Shown: piece by piece, positions 47,682 through 56,912 of the stretch
Numbering within the stretch: position 1 is the first letter of the stretch
How the letters are laid out: every line of letters starts with the position of its first letter
From: Acinetobacter terrae
GTDB lineage: Bacteria; Pseudomonadota; Gammaproteobacteria; Pseudomonadales; Moraxellaceae
DNA: 64,000 nucleotides
Direction: 5' to 3'
NCBI RefSeq assembly: GCF_013004375.1
Contig: NZ_JABERI010000001.1
Coordinates: forward strand, 1-64,000
Made by a program: the position numbers and the translations under genes
The notes under the pieces: generated by a model
The model's database searches: none
What the model was told of the DNA's origin: nothing
What the model saw: only the letters and a program-made list of their open reading frames with translations

Positions 47682-48947
47682 ATGCAAGATTCAATTGAAC
47701 AATATATGCAAACGGTAGGACAACAGGCACGCCAAGCTTCTCGCGTGTTAGCAAGCGCTTCTACCCAAACAAAAAACAATGCTTTATCTGCAATTTACAC
47801 TGCTTTAGAAGACAGTGAAGCTGCAATTTTAGCTGCGAACCAAATTGATATGACCCAAGGTCGTAACAACAATTTGGACAGTGCATTACTTGATCGCTTA
47901 GAACTTACCCCCACACGCTTTAAAGGCATGTTACATGGCTTAAAAGATGTGATGAGCCTGGTTGACCCTATAGGGGAAATCACCGATTTAGCCTTCCGTC
48001 CTTCCGGAATTCAACTCGGTAAAATGCGTGTACCTTTAGGCGTAGTTGGCATGATTTATGAATCACGTCCGAATGTTACTCTTGAAGCTGCATCTCTGGC
48101 GCTAAAATCAGGAAATGCCATTATTCTGCGTGGTGGTTCTGAAGCACTGCAATCGAATAAAGCCATTGCTGAAGCGATTCAACATGGTTTAAAAGCTTCA
48201 GGTTTGCCTGAAACTTCAGTGCAAGTGATTAACACGGCTGATCGTGCTGCAGTCGGTCATCTGATTACCATGTCTGAATATGTGGATGTGATTGTTCCAC
48301 GTGGAGGCAAAGGGCTGATTGAACGTGTAAGTAACGAAGCACGTATTCCTGTGATTAAGCATTTAGATGGCAACTGCCATGTCTTTGTTGAAGCACAAGC
48401 CGATTTGCAAAAAGCCTTACCGATTGCACTGAATGCCAAAACGCATCGTTATGGCGTATGTAATGCTATGGAAACCTTGTTGGTGGATGAGAAAGTTGCT
48501 GAAGACTTCTTGCCAAACATTGCTGAACTGTATGCAGAAAAACAGGTTGAACTTCGTGGCTGCCGTGAAACACAGCGCATACTAGGTTCAACTGTGAAAC
48601 CTGCCAGTGAAGAAGATTGGTACACCGAATATTTAGGTCCAATTTTGGCGGTTAAAGTCGTGAGTGGTATTGATGAAGCGATTGAACATATCAACAAATA
48701 TGGTTCACATCATACTGATGCCATCATTACTGAAAACTATAGTCTTGCTCGCCAATTCCTCGCACGTGTTGATTCAAGCTCGGTGATGATCAATGCGTCT
48801 ACACGTTTTGCAGATGGTTTTGAATATGGTTTAGGTGCAGAAATTGGCATTTCAACTGACAAGATTCATGCCCGTGGTCCTGTGGGTCTGGAAGGTCTGA
48901 CTTCGCAAAAATGGGTGGTGTTTGGTGATGGTCAAATTCGCCAATAA
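47682..48947 (+). CDS. proA: Glutamate-5-semialdehyde dehydrogenase
   Basis: Second step of proline synthesis: NADPH-dependent reduction of glutamyl-5-phosphate. Aldehyde-dehydrogenase fold with [14 protein letters not shown] (cofactor region), the catalytic Cys in [15 protein letters not shown], and the [21 protein letters not shown] block characteristic of ProA. 421 aa. ProC is also in the window; proB is not. Confidence 0.96.
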   Translation: MQDSIEQYMQTVGQQARQASRVLASASTQTKNNALSAIYTALEDSEAAILAANQIDMTQGRNNNLDSALLDRLELTPTRFKGMLHGLKDVMSLVDPIGEITDLAFRPSGIQLGKMRVPLGVVGMIYESRPNVTLEAASLALKSGNAIILRGGSEALQSNKAIAEAIQHGLKASGLPETSVQVINTADRAAVGHLITMSEYVDVIVPRGGKGLIERVSNEARIPVIKHLDGNCHVFVEAQADLQKALPIALNAKTHRYGVCNAMETLLVDEKVAEDFLPNIAELYAEKQVELRGCRETQRILGSTVKPASEEDWYTEYLGPILAVKVVSGIDEAIEHINKYGSHHTDAIITENYSLARQFLARVDSSSVMINASTRFADGFEYGLGAEIGISTDKIHARGPVGLEGLTSQKWVVFGDGQIRQ

Positions 48948-49069
48948 ATCATGAAATGAATAAAAGCATTCCGTGTTCAGCTTCAAAAATGAGGCTGAAC
49001 ATAGCCACTACAATATCTCTCAGCTAAATTTCATAAGATGATAAAAATAACCATAAAAGGGAAAATGCG

Positions 49070-49471
49070 ATGTTTTATTATTTAATGATCTGCACATTTG
49101 TATTGGCATTACTGGTTTCCTTTGCCGTAATGAAAATTTTTTCCCATTCTATTAATCAAATTCTGGCTCGAATTATTAACGATCCAATTCATGAAGCATG
49201 GGCAAAATACACCAAATTTGCAGGCATGGTCGTGGGTACATCTTCCGGCATTCGTATTTACGATATGGAAAAATACATCACCCCCCTGACCTACACCGAT
49301 AATGACAAAAAAATTGTCATCGAGCTGACACAAGAACGCTGGGTACTGGAAATTTATCGGACGATTATTGAAACCTTGCAAGGCTTGGCCTGGATGATGC
49401 TGGTGTTTTTTATGGTTGCACTGATTGCTTATGTGATCGTACGCTGGTCAGAAATAAAGTATCGAAATTAA
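49070..49471 (+). CDS. Small two-helix membrane protein of unknown function
   Basis: 133 aa. An N-terminal membrane helix (~3-25) and a C-terminal one (~107-127) bracket a ~75-residue soluble stretch (KYTKFAGMVVGTSSGIRIYD...), which would face the periplasm or cytoplasm as one loop. No known motif. An AAAGGGAAAATGCG context gives a reasonable ribosome site. Lies alone between proA and ackA on the same strand. Family not recognised. Confidence 0.7.
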   Translation: MFYYLMICTFVLALLVSFAVMKIFSHSINQILARIINDPIHEAWAKYTKFAGMVVGTSSGIRIYDMEKYITPLTYTDNDKKIVIELTQERWVLEIYRTIIETLQGLAWMMLVFFMVALIAYVIVRWSEIKYRN

Positions 49472-49784
49472 GCATTAAAACTACGCTGACATTCTGCTCA
49501 AAATTGATCGTCCATGCTATGTTTATAATTCATACAGACGATACACTTTACGATTAAGTACTATTTTATTAATAAATGAAAACTATCAGCTGATAAATTT
49601 TAATTATTATTGTGTTACTGGTCGATAGTGCTTAAGTCTAATCTCCTAAAGTCTAGCTTGTGGCTATAAAAAGCTACATGGTACAACTATTAAACAGATC
49701 GGATGATGCCTAGCAAAATGAATATCAACGATCAAGGGTAATACAACAATTCAAGTACGATAATTTTCAGTTAAGGAATACGTC
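49472..49784 (+). other. Leader and promoter region of ackA-pta
   Basis: 313 bp, AT-rich. Contains a TAGCT...AGCTA inverted repeat near 49655-49675 and two tiny ATG frames of 11 and 7 codons that have no support as genes. The ackA ribosome site is TTAAGGAA. Confidence 0.4.
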
Positions 49785-51005
49785 ATGCCTAAATCAGTAC
49801 TGGTCATCAATTGCGGCTCTTCATCGATTAAATTTGCATTATTGCTTGAAGATCAAGAATTCCGCATCCATGGTTTGGCTGAAAACTTGGGTACACCTGA
49901 AGCTCGGATTAAAGGTGTGACTGTAGGCAATGAACCTGTTGATATTCGTATTCCAAATGCTGATCATAAAGAAGCGCTAGAAGTGGGTTTAGAACGTCTA
50001 GCCAACTATAAACCTGACGCAATCGGTCATCGTATTGTGCATGGTGGCACACTCACCAAAGCAGAATTATTGACTGACGACATTATTGAAAAAATCCGTG
50101 CAGCAACGCCACTTGCACCGCTGCACAACCCTGCACATCTAGTCGGTATTGAAGCAACCAAGCGTCTATTCCCGGACTTACCGCAAGTGGCTGTATTTGA
50201 TACCGCATTCCACCAAACCATGCCGGAACACGCTTTCCGTTACGCATTGCCAAAATTCTTATATACAGAGCACAATGTCCGCCGTTACGGTTTCCACGGA
50301 ACCAGTCACGCCTACGTGTCTGAACGCGGTTCAGAATTGGCAGGCAGCTTTAAACAAGGCGGCTGGTTAACGGCTCACCTCGGTAATGGTAGCTCGACTT
50401 GTGCCATTTGGAATGGTCAAAGTGTGGATACCTCTATGGGTCTAACCCCACTTGAAGGCATTGTTATGGGCACCCGTAGCGGTGATGTCGACCCAAGTTT
50501 GCATAGCTTCTTGGCTGCTAACCTTGGCTGGGATCTCTATAAAATTGACAAGATGCTTAATAAAGAAAGTGGTTTGCTCGGTTTATCAGACAATCTTTCA
50601 AATGACATGCGTACCCTGATTGAAGCATCAGAACAAGGCAATGAAGATGCCACGATTGCTATTGAAGTATTCTGCTACCGTCTCGCTAAATCTCTGGCTG
50701 CTTTAAGCTGTGGCTTACCACGTCTTGATGGTCTGTTCTTTACCGGTGGTATTGGCGAAAACTCGGCTTATATCCGCGAAAAAACCATGGCTTACTTACC
50801 TCATTTCGGTTTCAAATTAAACAAAGAACAAAACGACAATTTGAAACGCGGAACGGAAGGTCGTATCGATGCCGGTACAGGTCCGCAAATCTGGGTTGTT
50901 CCTACCGATGAAGAAGGTCGCATTGCGCAAGAAACTGAGCACGTTGTGAATGAGGTGAGTCAAGCTGCTGCAAAAAAGTTTGAAACCAATGTTGCGATGG
51001 CTTAA
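49785..51005 (+). CDS. ackA: Acetate kinase
   Basis: Interconverts acetate + ATP and acetyl phosphate, and with Pta links acetate to acetyl-CoA. ASKHA signatures: [14 protein letters not shown] at residues 7-20 and the [11 protein letters not shown] block at ~170-180; HLGNGSS and [10 protein letters not shown] follow. 406 aa. The TTAAGGAA Shine-Dalgarno is strong. First gene of the ackA-pta operon. Confidence 0.97.
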   Translation: MPKSVLVINCGSSSIKFALLLEDQEFRIHGLAENLGTPEARIKGVTVGNEPVDIRIPNADHKEALEVGLERLANYKPDAIGHRIVHGGTLTKAELLTDDIIEKIRAATPLAPLHNPAHLVGIEATKRLFPDLPQVAVFDTAFHQTMPEHAFRYALPKFLYTEHNVRRYGFHGTSHAYVSERGSELAGSFKQGGWLTAHLGNGSSTCAIWNGQSVDTSMGLTPLEGIVMGTRSGDVDPSLHSFLAANLGWDLYKIDKMLNKESGLLGLSDNLSNDMRTLIEASEQGNEDATIAIEVFCYRLAKSLAALSCGLPRLDGLFFTGGIGENSAYIREKTMAYLPHFGFKLNKEQNDNLKRGTEGRIDAGTGPQIWVVPTDEEGRIAQETEHVVNEVSQAAAKKFETNVAMA

Positions 51006-51060
51006 GCCATCGCACATTTTATGATGCTTATCATTGAATCCTTTTATTTAGAATCAAGCT

Positions 51061-53202
51061 ATGAAAACAATTTTATTAGTTCCAACCGGGGAAGGCGTAG
51101 GATTAACTTCAGCCAGTCTAGGCCTAGTTTACGCTTTGGAATGCCAAGGTGTGAAAGCCGGTTTTGTTAAACCTTTTTCACAAGAAAAAAATCAACCAAT
51201 AGATGGTACAACAGCGCTGTATCGTCATTTATCGAATAGCGAAACGGTTGAACCGATTGCTTATGAAACGCTCATTCAGCGACTGAGTTTGGGTGAAAGT
51301 GACGAGTTACTTGAAGAAGCTGTACGCCTGCATCGCCAAATTGCAAAACAGCATGATGTCATTATTGTTGAAGGCTTGGTTCCGACTAGCCGTGACGCTT
51401 TTGCATCAGAATTTAATGCAACTTTAGCCAAAGCCCTAGATGCCCAAGTGATTGTGGTGAGCAATGCAGATGTGAATAACCCTGTCGCGACTGCCGACAA
51501 AGTGGATACACAATTACGCCATTTAGGCGGTGCTGCCAGTGACCGCACTGCCGGTGTGCTATTTATGCGTACCAAAGGTTTGCCAGAAGATTCTGCACAA
51601 ATTCCTGTCACGCTAGATCCAAGCCTGCGCCTCATTAGCGATACCAATAAGTTTGTTGCAGCGATTCAAAAAACCCATGCGCATATTGGTTCTGAACATC
51701 TTCCAGTGATTGGTTTAGTGCCGTTTAGCAACACCCTGAGTGTTCCGCGCATCTCTGATCTGGCAGCACATATTTCAGCAGAATGGATTAACAAGGGTGA
51801 AGCATCACAGCGTCGTGTGTTACACAGCAGTTTAATTGCTTCAAATATTGAACATGAACTGAATAAATTTGTGGCAGGTGAACTGATCATCAGCGCCTCT
51901 GACCGTATTGATGTGTTATTGGCAAGTAGCTTGGCAAGTTGCAATGGTATTCCCTTGGCAGGATTAGTCTTGACGGAACACCATGAACCGAATGTAGCCG
52001 TTTTAGCATTCTGCCAAGCGGCGATTAAAAATGGCTTGCCGATTCTGCATACCTCATTAAGTACTTTTGAAACTGCACAAAGCCTTTCAAACTTAAGTAA
52101 TGAAATTCCAGTCGATGATACTGAACGTGCAGAACAGGTGACGCGTTTCGTATCTAGTCACATTAATCTGGATTGGCTGGTACAAATCCTGAATGGTTCA
52201 TACAAACCACGCTTGTCCCCTTCAGCTTTCCGTCACGAATTGGTTCAAAAATCAATGGCGGCGAAAAAACGTATTGTCCTGCCTGAAGGTGATGAGCCAC
52301 GTACTATTCAAGCAGCTGCTATTTGCCAATCGCGTGGTATCGCACACTGTGTTTTATTGGCGAAACCTGAAGTTGTAATTGAAGTTGCCAAAGCACGTAA
52401 TATCGAATTGCCGCACGATCTTGAAATTATTGATCCTGATCTGATTCGTGAAAACTACGTGCCTAAAATGGTTGAACTGCGTAAGGGTAAAATTAACGAA
52501 TTACAAGCGCGTGAACAACTGCAAGATACCGTTGTGCTGGGTACGATGATGCTGGCACTTGATCAAGTCGATGGACTGGTATCAGGTGCAGTACATACCA
52601 CTGCCAATACGGTTCGCCCTGCATTCCAGCTGATTAAGACTGCACCAGATTATTCACTGGTATCCTCTGTGTTCTTTATGTTGTTGCCAGATGAAGTCTA
52701 CGTTTACGGTGACTGTGCAATCAACCCAGATCCTGATGCTGAACAGCTGGCTGAAATTGCAATTCAATCTGCGGATTCAGCAAAAGCCTTTGGTATTGAC
52801 CCGCGCATTGCCATGATTTCTTACTCAACCGGTACTTCTGGTACGGGCGCAGATGTAGAGAAAGTGGCTGAAGCAACACGGATTGCCAAAGAGCGTCGCC
52901 CTGATTTGCTGATTGATGGTCCATTACAATATGACGCGGCATCGGTTGAAAGTGTTGGTCAATCGAAAGCACCGGGTTCTCCTGTTGCAGGCCGTGCCAA
53001 TGTATTTATTTTCCCTGACTTAAATACCGGTAACACAACCTACAAAGCCGTACAACGTGCTGCGAATGTGGTGAGTGTAGGACCAATGCTGCAAGGTTTA
53101 AACAAACCTGTGAATGACTTGTCTCGTGGTGCATTAGTGGATGACATCGTGTTCACGATTGCTTTAACTGCGATTCAGGCGGAACAGCAAGCTGCTCAAT
53201 AA
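51061..53202 (+). CDS. pta: Phosphate acetyltransferase (long form)
   Basis: Makes acetyl phosphate from acetyl-CoA. The 713-aa long type has an N-terminal P-loop-like (BioD-like) domain (~1-200, LVPTGEGVGLTSASLGL), a DRTGG regulatory domain (~220-330) and the catalytic PTA_PTB domain (~385-705, RIVLPEGDEPRTIQAA; SYSTGTSGTGADVEKV). Lies 55 bp after ackA, and the two form the acetate switch operon; acetyl phosphate may feed two-component signalling. Confidence 0.97.
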   Translation: MKTILLVPTGEGVGLTSASLGLVYALECQGVKAGFVKPFSQEKNQPIDGTTALYRHLSNSETVEPIAYETLIQRLSLGESDELLEEAVRLHRQIAKQHDVIIVEGLVPTSRDAFASEFNATLAKALDAQVIVVSNADVNNPVATADKVDTQLRHLGGAASDRTAGVLFMRTKGLPEDSAQIPVTLDPSLRLISDTNKFVAAIQKTHAHIGSEHLPVIGLVPFSNTLSVPRISDLAAHISAEWINKGEASQRRVLHSSLIASNIEHELNKFVAGELIISASDRIDVLLASSLASCNGIPLAGLVLTEHHEPNVAVLAFCQAAIKNGLPILHTSLSTFETAQSLSNLSNEIPVDDTERAEQVTRFVSSHINLDWLVQILNGSYKPRLSPSAFRHELVQKSMAAKKRIVLPEGDEPRTIQAAAICQSRGIAHCVLLAKPEVVIEVAKARNIELPHDLEIIDPDLIRENYVPKMVELRKGKINELQAREQLQDTVVLGTMMLALDQVDGLVSGAVHTTANTVRPAFQLIKTAPDYSLVSSVFFMLLPDEVYVYGDCAINPDPDAEQLAEIAIQSADSAKAFGIDPRIAMISYSTGTSGTGADVEKVAEATRIAKERRPDLLIDGPLQYDAASVESVGQSKAPGSPVAGRANVFIFPDLNTGNTTYKAVQRAANVVSVGPMLQGLNKPVNDLSRGALVDDIVFTIALTAIQAEQQAAQ

Positions 53203-53221
53203 TCCTTAAATTTAAGTTTTC

Positions 53222-53257
53222 CAAACCATCTGATTGAAAAATTGGGTGGTTTTTTTA
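53222..53257 (+). terminator. Terminator of ackA-pta
   Basis: AAACCATC ... GGGTGGTTT with a long loop and one G-U pair, followed by seven Ts. Confidence 0.6.
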
Positions 53258-53304
53258 TGTGGATTTCACATAACCGCCATCATACATATTAAATGGAATA
53301 GATT

Positions 53305-53748
53305 TTAATTTGTTTGTTGATATATTTTCGGTCTATTTATTTCCAAAAAATTTTCAGGTTTAGCTAAATTAGTGAAATCAAATTTACGATATAGACCATG
53401 AGCATCAGCAGTTGCTAAAAGAATTCTTCTTAATTCTTCTGATCCACTTTTATCTAATAATGCTTTTATGATTATTTTAGAATAGCCTTTACCACGAAAT
53501 TCAGCCCCAACATAAATATCCGCAAGATAAGCAAACGTTGCATAGTCTGTAATTGCTCGACCAAAGCCTATTAGTTGATCGTCAAGTAATAATCCAACAG
53601 ATAATGAATGTTTAATTGCTTTCTGAACTACTTCTTTGGGAATGTCTTTAGACCAATATGTAGTTGTTAAGAATTGATGAACTGTGTCTAGATCTATCTC
53701 ATTTTTATCATCTGTTATTCTGATATTTTCTACTACTGCATATTCCAC
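53305..53748 (-). CDS. GNAT family N-acetyltransferase
   Basis: 147 aa with the GNAT acetyl-CoA-binding loop: YLADIYVGAEFRGKGYSKII (~93-112) carries the R-G-K-G-Y signature. The N-terminal half (FLTTTYWSKDIPKEVVQKAI, LDDQLIGFGRAITDY) matches the small free-standing GNAT enzymes with unknown substrates. Base composition is more AT-rich than the flanking genes, hinting at acquisition. No partner gene. Confidence 0.85.
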   Translation of the reverse strand: MEYAVVENIRITDDKNEIDLDTVHQFLTTTYWSKDIPKEVVQKAIKHSLSVGLLLDDQLIGFGRAITDYATFAYLADIYVGAEFRGKGYSKIIIKALLDKSGSEELRRILLATADAHGLYRKFDFTNLAKPENFLEINRPKIYQQTN

Positions 53749-53952
53749 TGCTATATGACCTTTTACTAATTATTAAATATGATTAAAATTTTAATCATTG
53801 AAATTTAAAAAGTAAAATCAGTAATGATGTAGAGGTTACCCTTGAGAAGAATATCTAATATTCATTCTTTATTTTTTCTAAAATCAACATAATACACCTT
53901 ATACGAAATGCAGATTTTATTCTGATATAAATCATTTATTTAATGCATATTG

Positions 53953-53982
53953 AAAAGCCCAATCACCCCTGATTGGGCTTTT
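53953..53982. terminator. Terminator overlapping the methyltransferase 3' end
   Basis: AAAAGCCCAATCA-cccc-TGATTGGGCTTTTTT. On the minus strand one arm encodes the C-terminal KPNQG and the TGA stop. Confidence 0.85.
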
Positions 53983-54637
53983 TTAATGATTTTCTATGTT
54001 CCACATTTTTATTTAGAATTTCTTCATCAATTTTCTTTGCCAACCATACTGTATGTCCTGCACACTCCTTGTCTTCGGCGATCATCTTTACCACTTTAAA
54101 ACCATGCTGTTTCAATAAAGCTCGATATTCTTCTTGCGACAAACTGGAATGATATAAAGCATCGCCAAACAGATCTCCTATTGCTTCACCATGGCTTGGC
54201 CCGCTAGTGAACATCAATACTACTCCCGGTTGGGCATGTTTTTGGAATATCGAAAACATTGCACGCTGATCATCTTGAGTCAAATGAAAAAAACTATCCC
54301 ACGCTAAAATGCCTTGGAACTTTTGCCCTAAATCCATCTGACGCATGTCTGCCTGAATCCAGCTCTGTTCAGGAAAGTTTTCTTGCGCCATTTCAATCAT
54401 GACAGCAGAACTATCGACACCCACCACTGGATGACCTTGTGCAATTAAATAGGCTGCAATAGGTTTCGCTGAACCACAGCCTAAATCAAGGATTGTTGAA
54501 TGTTCTAGAAGGAGTGAAAGAAAATGATCGAGCCATGCTTTTTCATAAAGGAATTGACCACGCAATTCTGTCCAGGCACGTGCATGTTTTTTATAGATTT
54601 CAATAATATTTTGCGCAAGTTCAGACTGATCTTTCAT
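53963..54637 (-). CDS. Class I SAM-dependent methyltransferase
   Basis: About 224 aa with a canonical Rossmann SAM site: TILDLGCGSAKPIAAYLIAQG (~44-64, given as its core DLGCGSAKP), acidic VVGVDSSAVMIEMA and the QADMRQMDL motif II. GILAWDSFFHLTQDDQ is the post-I/III region. Small-molecule substrate unknown. ATG 54637 is used; a TTG two codons upstream is weaker. An 8-bp tandem repeat lies 49-140 bp upstream, where its promoter should be. Confidence 0.85.
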   Translation of the reverse strand: MKDQSELAQNIIEIYKKHARAWTELRGQFLYEKAWLDHFLSLLLEHSTILDLGCGSAKPIAAYLIAQGHPVVGVDSSAVMIEMAQENFPEQSWIQADMRQMDLGQKFQGILAWDSFFHLTQDDQRAMFSIFQKHAQPGVVLMFTSGPSHGEAIGDLFGDALYHSSLSQEEYRALLKQHGFKVVKMIAEDKECAGHTVWLAKKIDEEILNKNVEHRKSLKKPNQG

Positions 54638-54685
54638 TATCAAAGGCTTAGTATTTTTAAAATAGTATACGCAAATTTAGATCCA

Positions 54686-54777
54686 GATTTGAAGATTTGA
54701 AGATTTGAAGATTTGAAGATTTGAAGATTTGAAGATTTGAAGATTTGAAGATTTGAAGATTTGAAGATTTGAAGATT
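54686..54777. repeat. Octanucleotide tandem repeat, (GATTTGAA)11.5
   Basis: 92 bp of uninterrupted GATTTGAA units, starting at GATTT 54686 and ending at GATT 54777. Perfect period-8 array, non-coding. Such arrays mutate by slippage. It sits just upstream of the methyltransferase gene (start 54637), so copy number could shift promoter spacing. Confidence 0.95.
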
Positions 54778-54810
54778 CAGAATGTTTTTATTTTGATAAA
54801 ATTTAAAGCA

Positions 54811-54848
54811 AAAAAAAGAAGATAGAGCTTAAGCCTGATCTTCTTTTT
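54811..54848. terminator. Terminator of the 28-aa peptide gene
   Basis: On the minus strand AAAAAGAAGAT, an inner GCTTAAGC palindrome and ATCTTCTTTTTTTT form a hairpin with an eight-T tail. The left arm encodes KED and the TAA stop is in the loop region. Confidence 0.8.
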
Positions 54849-54915
54849 GACCGTAAAACCATGTCGCTGCGATATATAAAGAGAAACCAACGACTGAAAC
54901 TACTGTAGTAATCAT
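54829..54915 (-). CDS. 28-aa single-helix membrane peptide
   Basis: ATG 54915 to TAA 54829 encodes a 28-residue peptide: MITTVVSVVGFSLYIAATWF then YGQKEDQA. Residues ~4-20 form one membrane helix, followed by an aromatic boundary (WFY) and a charged tail, the layout of small accessory membrane proteins. Support: an intrinsic terminator overlaps the stop codon, and a regulatory half-site cluster lies upstream. The ribosome site is weak (GAGTG 10 nt away). It does not match the CydX, KdpF or CcoQ sequences I can recall. Not translated evidence, so confidence is moderate. Confidence 0.6.
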   Translation of the reverse strand: MITTVVSVVGFSLYIAATWFYGQKEDQA

Positions 54916-54962
54916 ACACTTATAACACTCTAGATTTGATCTAGCTCATTATGTAAAAGTTT

Positions 54963-55130
54963 TATGACAACTTTATGACAATTTCGTCATATTTAATACA
55001 ACTTGAAATAATAATATTAATTAATAATTCCAATAACTTAACACTAAAAATAAGTTCAAAATATTTTAATTGATGCTTTAAATGTCATATTTACACTGAA
55101 ATATGACAGCCTTTTGTCATATTTATGACA
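54963..55130. promoter_or_regulatory. Cluster of TATGACA/TGTCATA half-sites upstream of fumarase and the 28-aa gene
   Basis: Six exact half-sites in 168 bp: TATGACA at 54963-54969, 54974-54980, 55102-55108 and 55124-55130; TGTCATA at 55083-55089 and 55115-55121. A near copy CGTCATA is at 54985-54991. Sites 55099-55108 and 55115-55124 form a 10-bp inverted repeat AAATATGACA-n6-TGTCATATTT. Two sub-clusters, one near each divergent gene, suggest one dimeric regulator controlling both. The regulator is unknown. The same motif overlaps the tig promoter. Confidence 0.7.
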
Positions 55131-55275
55131 GAAATCCTCACAAAAATGACCGTTCACTTGAGTTGAAATTTGCTATTAAACTTTCGGCCAAAAAGCAGTC
55201 AAAATGCCCACAAAACTTGCTTTTTATCTTATAATTTAGCCCGCTAGCTAACAGCCCGCTCAAGAGATATTTGAT

Positions 55276-56802
55276 ATGACAACTATTATCAAGCAAGATG
55301 ACTTGATCACATCAGTAAAAGATGCGCTTCAGTTCATTTCTTACTATCATCCACAAGACTTCATCCAAGCGATGAGTCGTGCCTATGATCGTGAAGAGAA
55401 CAAAGCCGCAAAAGATGCTATTGCACAAATCTTAATTAACTCTCGTATGTGTGCAGAAGGCCACCGCCCGATCTGCCAGGATACCGGGATTGTTAACGTA
55501 TTTCTTGAAGTTGGTTTAGACGTTAAATTTGATTTAACGATGAGCTTAGACGATGCAATTAACGAAGGTGTACGTCAGGGTTATTTAGAAAACTCGAACA
55601 TTCTTCGCGCATCAGTTTTAGCTGATCCTGCATTTGGCCGTAAAAATACCAAAGACAACACTCCTGCTGTGATCCACTACAAACTCGTACCAGGTAACAA
55701 AGTAGACATTACTGTTGCTGCTAAGGGTGGCGGTTCAGAAAACAAATCTAAACTTGCAATGTTGAATCCATCTGATTCAATCGTGGATTGGGTACTTAAA
55801 ACTGTTCCAACCATGGGTGCAGGCTGGTGTCCTCCTGGTATGCTCGGTATCGGTATTGGTGGTACTGCTGAAAAAGCCATGATGCTTGCAAAAGAAGCAT
55901 TGATGGAAGAAATCAATATGGACGAATTGCTTCGTCGTGGACCACAAAGCAAAATGGAAGAACTCCGTATCGAGATCTTCGAAAAAGTAAATGCTTTGGG
56001 TATTGGCGCGCAAGGTCTTGGTGGTTTAACCACAGTTCTTGATATCAAGATCAAAGACTACCCTTGCCACGCTGCGGGCAAACCAGTCGGTATGATTCCA
56101 AACTGTGCTGCAACACGTCATGCACACTTCCAGTTAGATGGTTCAGGTATTGCGCATATTCAAGCGCCTAAACTTTCTGACTACCCAGCGGTAACTTGGG
56201 ATTCTTCTACTTCTAAACGTGTTGACCTAGACAACATCACTCAAGAAGAAATGAACTCTTGGCAACCAGGTGACACATTACTTCTTAACGGTACAATCTA
56301 TACCGGTCGTGATGCTGCGCACAAACGTATGGTTGACATGATCAACAACGGTGAAGAATTACCTGTCGATCTTAAAGGTAAATTCATTTACTACGTTGGC
56401 CCTGTTGATCCAGTGGGCGACGAAGTGGTTGGTCCTGCAGGTCCAACAACTGCTACACGTATGGACAAATTTACCCGTCAAGTTTTAGAACATACTGGCT
56501 TGTTCGGTATGATTGGTAAAGCGGAACGTGGTCCTACGGCTATTGAAGCGATTAAAGACAACAAAGCGACTTACTTGATGGCTGTAGGTGGCGCTGCTTA
56601 CCTCGTATCTAAAGCTGTTCGTCAAGCTGAAGTGGTTGCATTTGCAGACCTTGGTATGGAAGCAATCTACAAATTTGTGGTTGAAGATATGCCTGTATCT
56701 GTTGCAGTAGACGTGAATGGTACATCTATTCATGCAACTGCTCCGAAAATCTGGCAAGCGAAAATTGGTAAAATTCCAGTGGTTGATGCTGCTGCGGTTT
56801 AA
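55276..56802 (+). CDS. fumA: Class I (iron-sulfur) fumarate hydratase
   Basis: Converts fumarate and malate in the TCA cycle using an oxygen-sensitive [4Fe-4S] cluster. The N-terminal alpha domain holds HRPICQDTGIVNVFLEVG, with a cluster cysteine, and GMIPNCAATRHAHF supplies another. The C-terminal beta domain includes IYTGRDAAHKRM and GPTTATRMDKF. At 508 aa it is a single-chain class I enzyme like E. coli FumA (548 aa) but shorter. Upstream lies the TATGACA half-site cluster, so it may be specifically regulated, for instance by iron or oxygen; this is an inference. Confidence 0.94.
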   Translation: MTTIIKQDDLITSVKDALQFISYYHPQDFIQAMSRAYDREENKAAKDAIAQILINSRMCAEGHRPICQDTGIVNVFLEVGLDVKFDLTMSLDDAINEGVRQGYLENSNILRASVLADPAFGRKNTKDNTPAVIHYKLVPGNKVDITVAAKGGGSENKSKLAMLNPSDSIVDWVLKTVPTMGAGWCPPGMLGIGIGGTAEKAMMLAKEALMEEINMDELLRRGPQSKMEELRIEIFEKVNALGIGAQGLGGLTTVLDIKIKDYPCHAAGKPVGMIPNCAATRHAHFQLDGSGIAHIQAPKLSDYPAVTWDSSTSKRVDLDNITQEEMNSWQPGDTLLLNGTIYTGRDAAHKRMVDMINNGEELPVDLKGKFIYYVGPVDPVGDEVVGPAGPTTATRMDKFTRQVLEHTGLFGMIGKAERGPTAIEAIKDNKATYLMAVGGAAYLVSKAVRQAEVVAFADLGMEAIYKFVVEDMPVSVAVDVNGTSIHATAPKIWQAKIGKIPVVDAAAV

Positions 56803-56813
56803 TTTTCCAAAAT

Positions 56814-56843
56814 AAAAAAAGCACCCATTCGGGTGCTTTTTTT
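56814..56843. terminator. Bidirectional terminator after fumarase
   Basis: AAAAAAAGCACCC-attc-GGGTGCTTTTTTT; serves fumA and the convergent lipoprotein gene. Confidence 0.9.
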
Positions 56844-56912
56844 ATTTCTATAAACAAATATTTCTTACTCAACCAACTGTTAGTCTTCCATTTCAAATCC
56901 AGCGATGTGTAT

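Larger units (their letters stand above)
54638..55275. other. Regulatory-rich 640-bp region upstream of fumarase
   Basis: Holds, in order: the methyltransferase promoter with an octanucleotide tandem repeat, a terminator, a 28-codon minus-strand membrane peptide gene, and a cluster of TATGACA-type half-sites leading to the fumarase promoter (possible -10 TATAAT at 55230-55235 without a good -35). Details in the separate entries. Confidence 0.6.

Noticed and set aside
49690..49740. Two tiny ATG frames in the ackA leader as leader peptides.
   Set aside because: No ribosome sites, no regulatory codon pattern, no paired hairpins.
54686..54777. Tandem array considered as a CRISPR.
   Set aside because: Units are 8 bp and contiguous, with no spacers and no cas genes.
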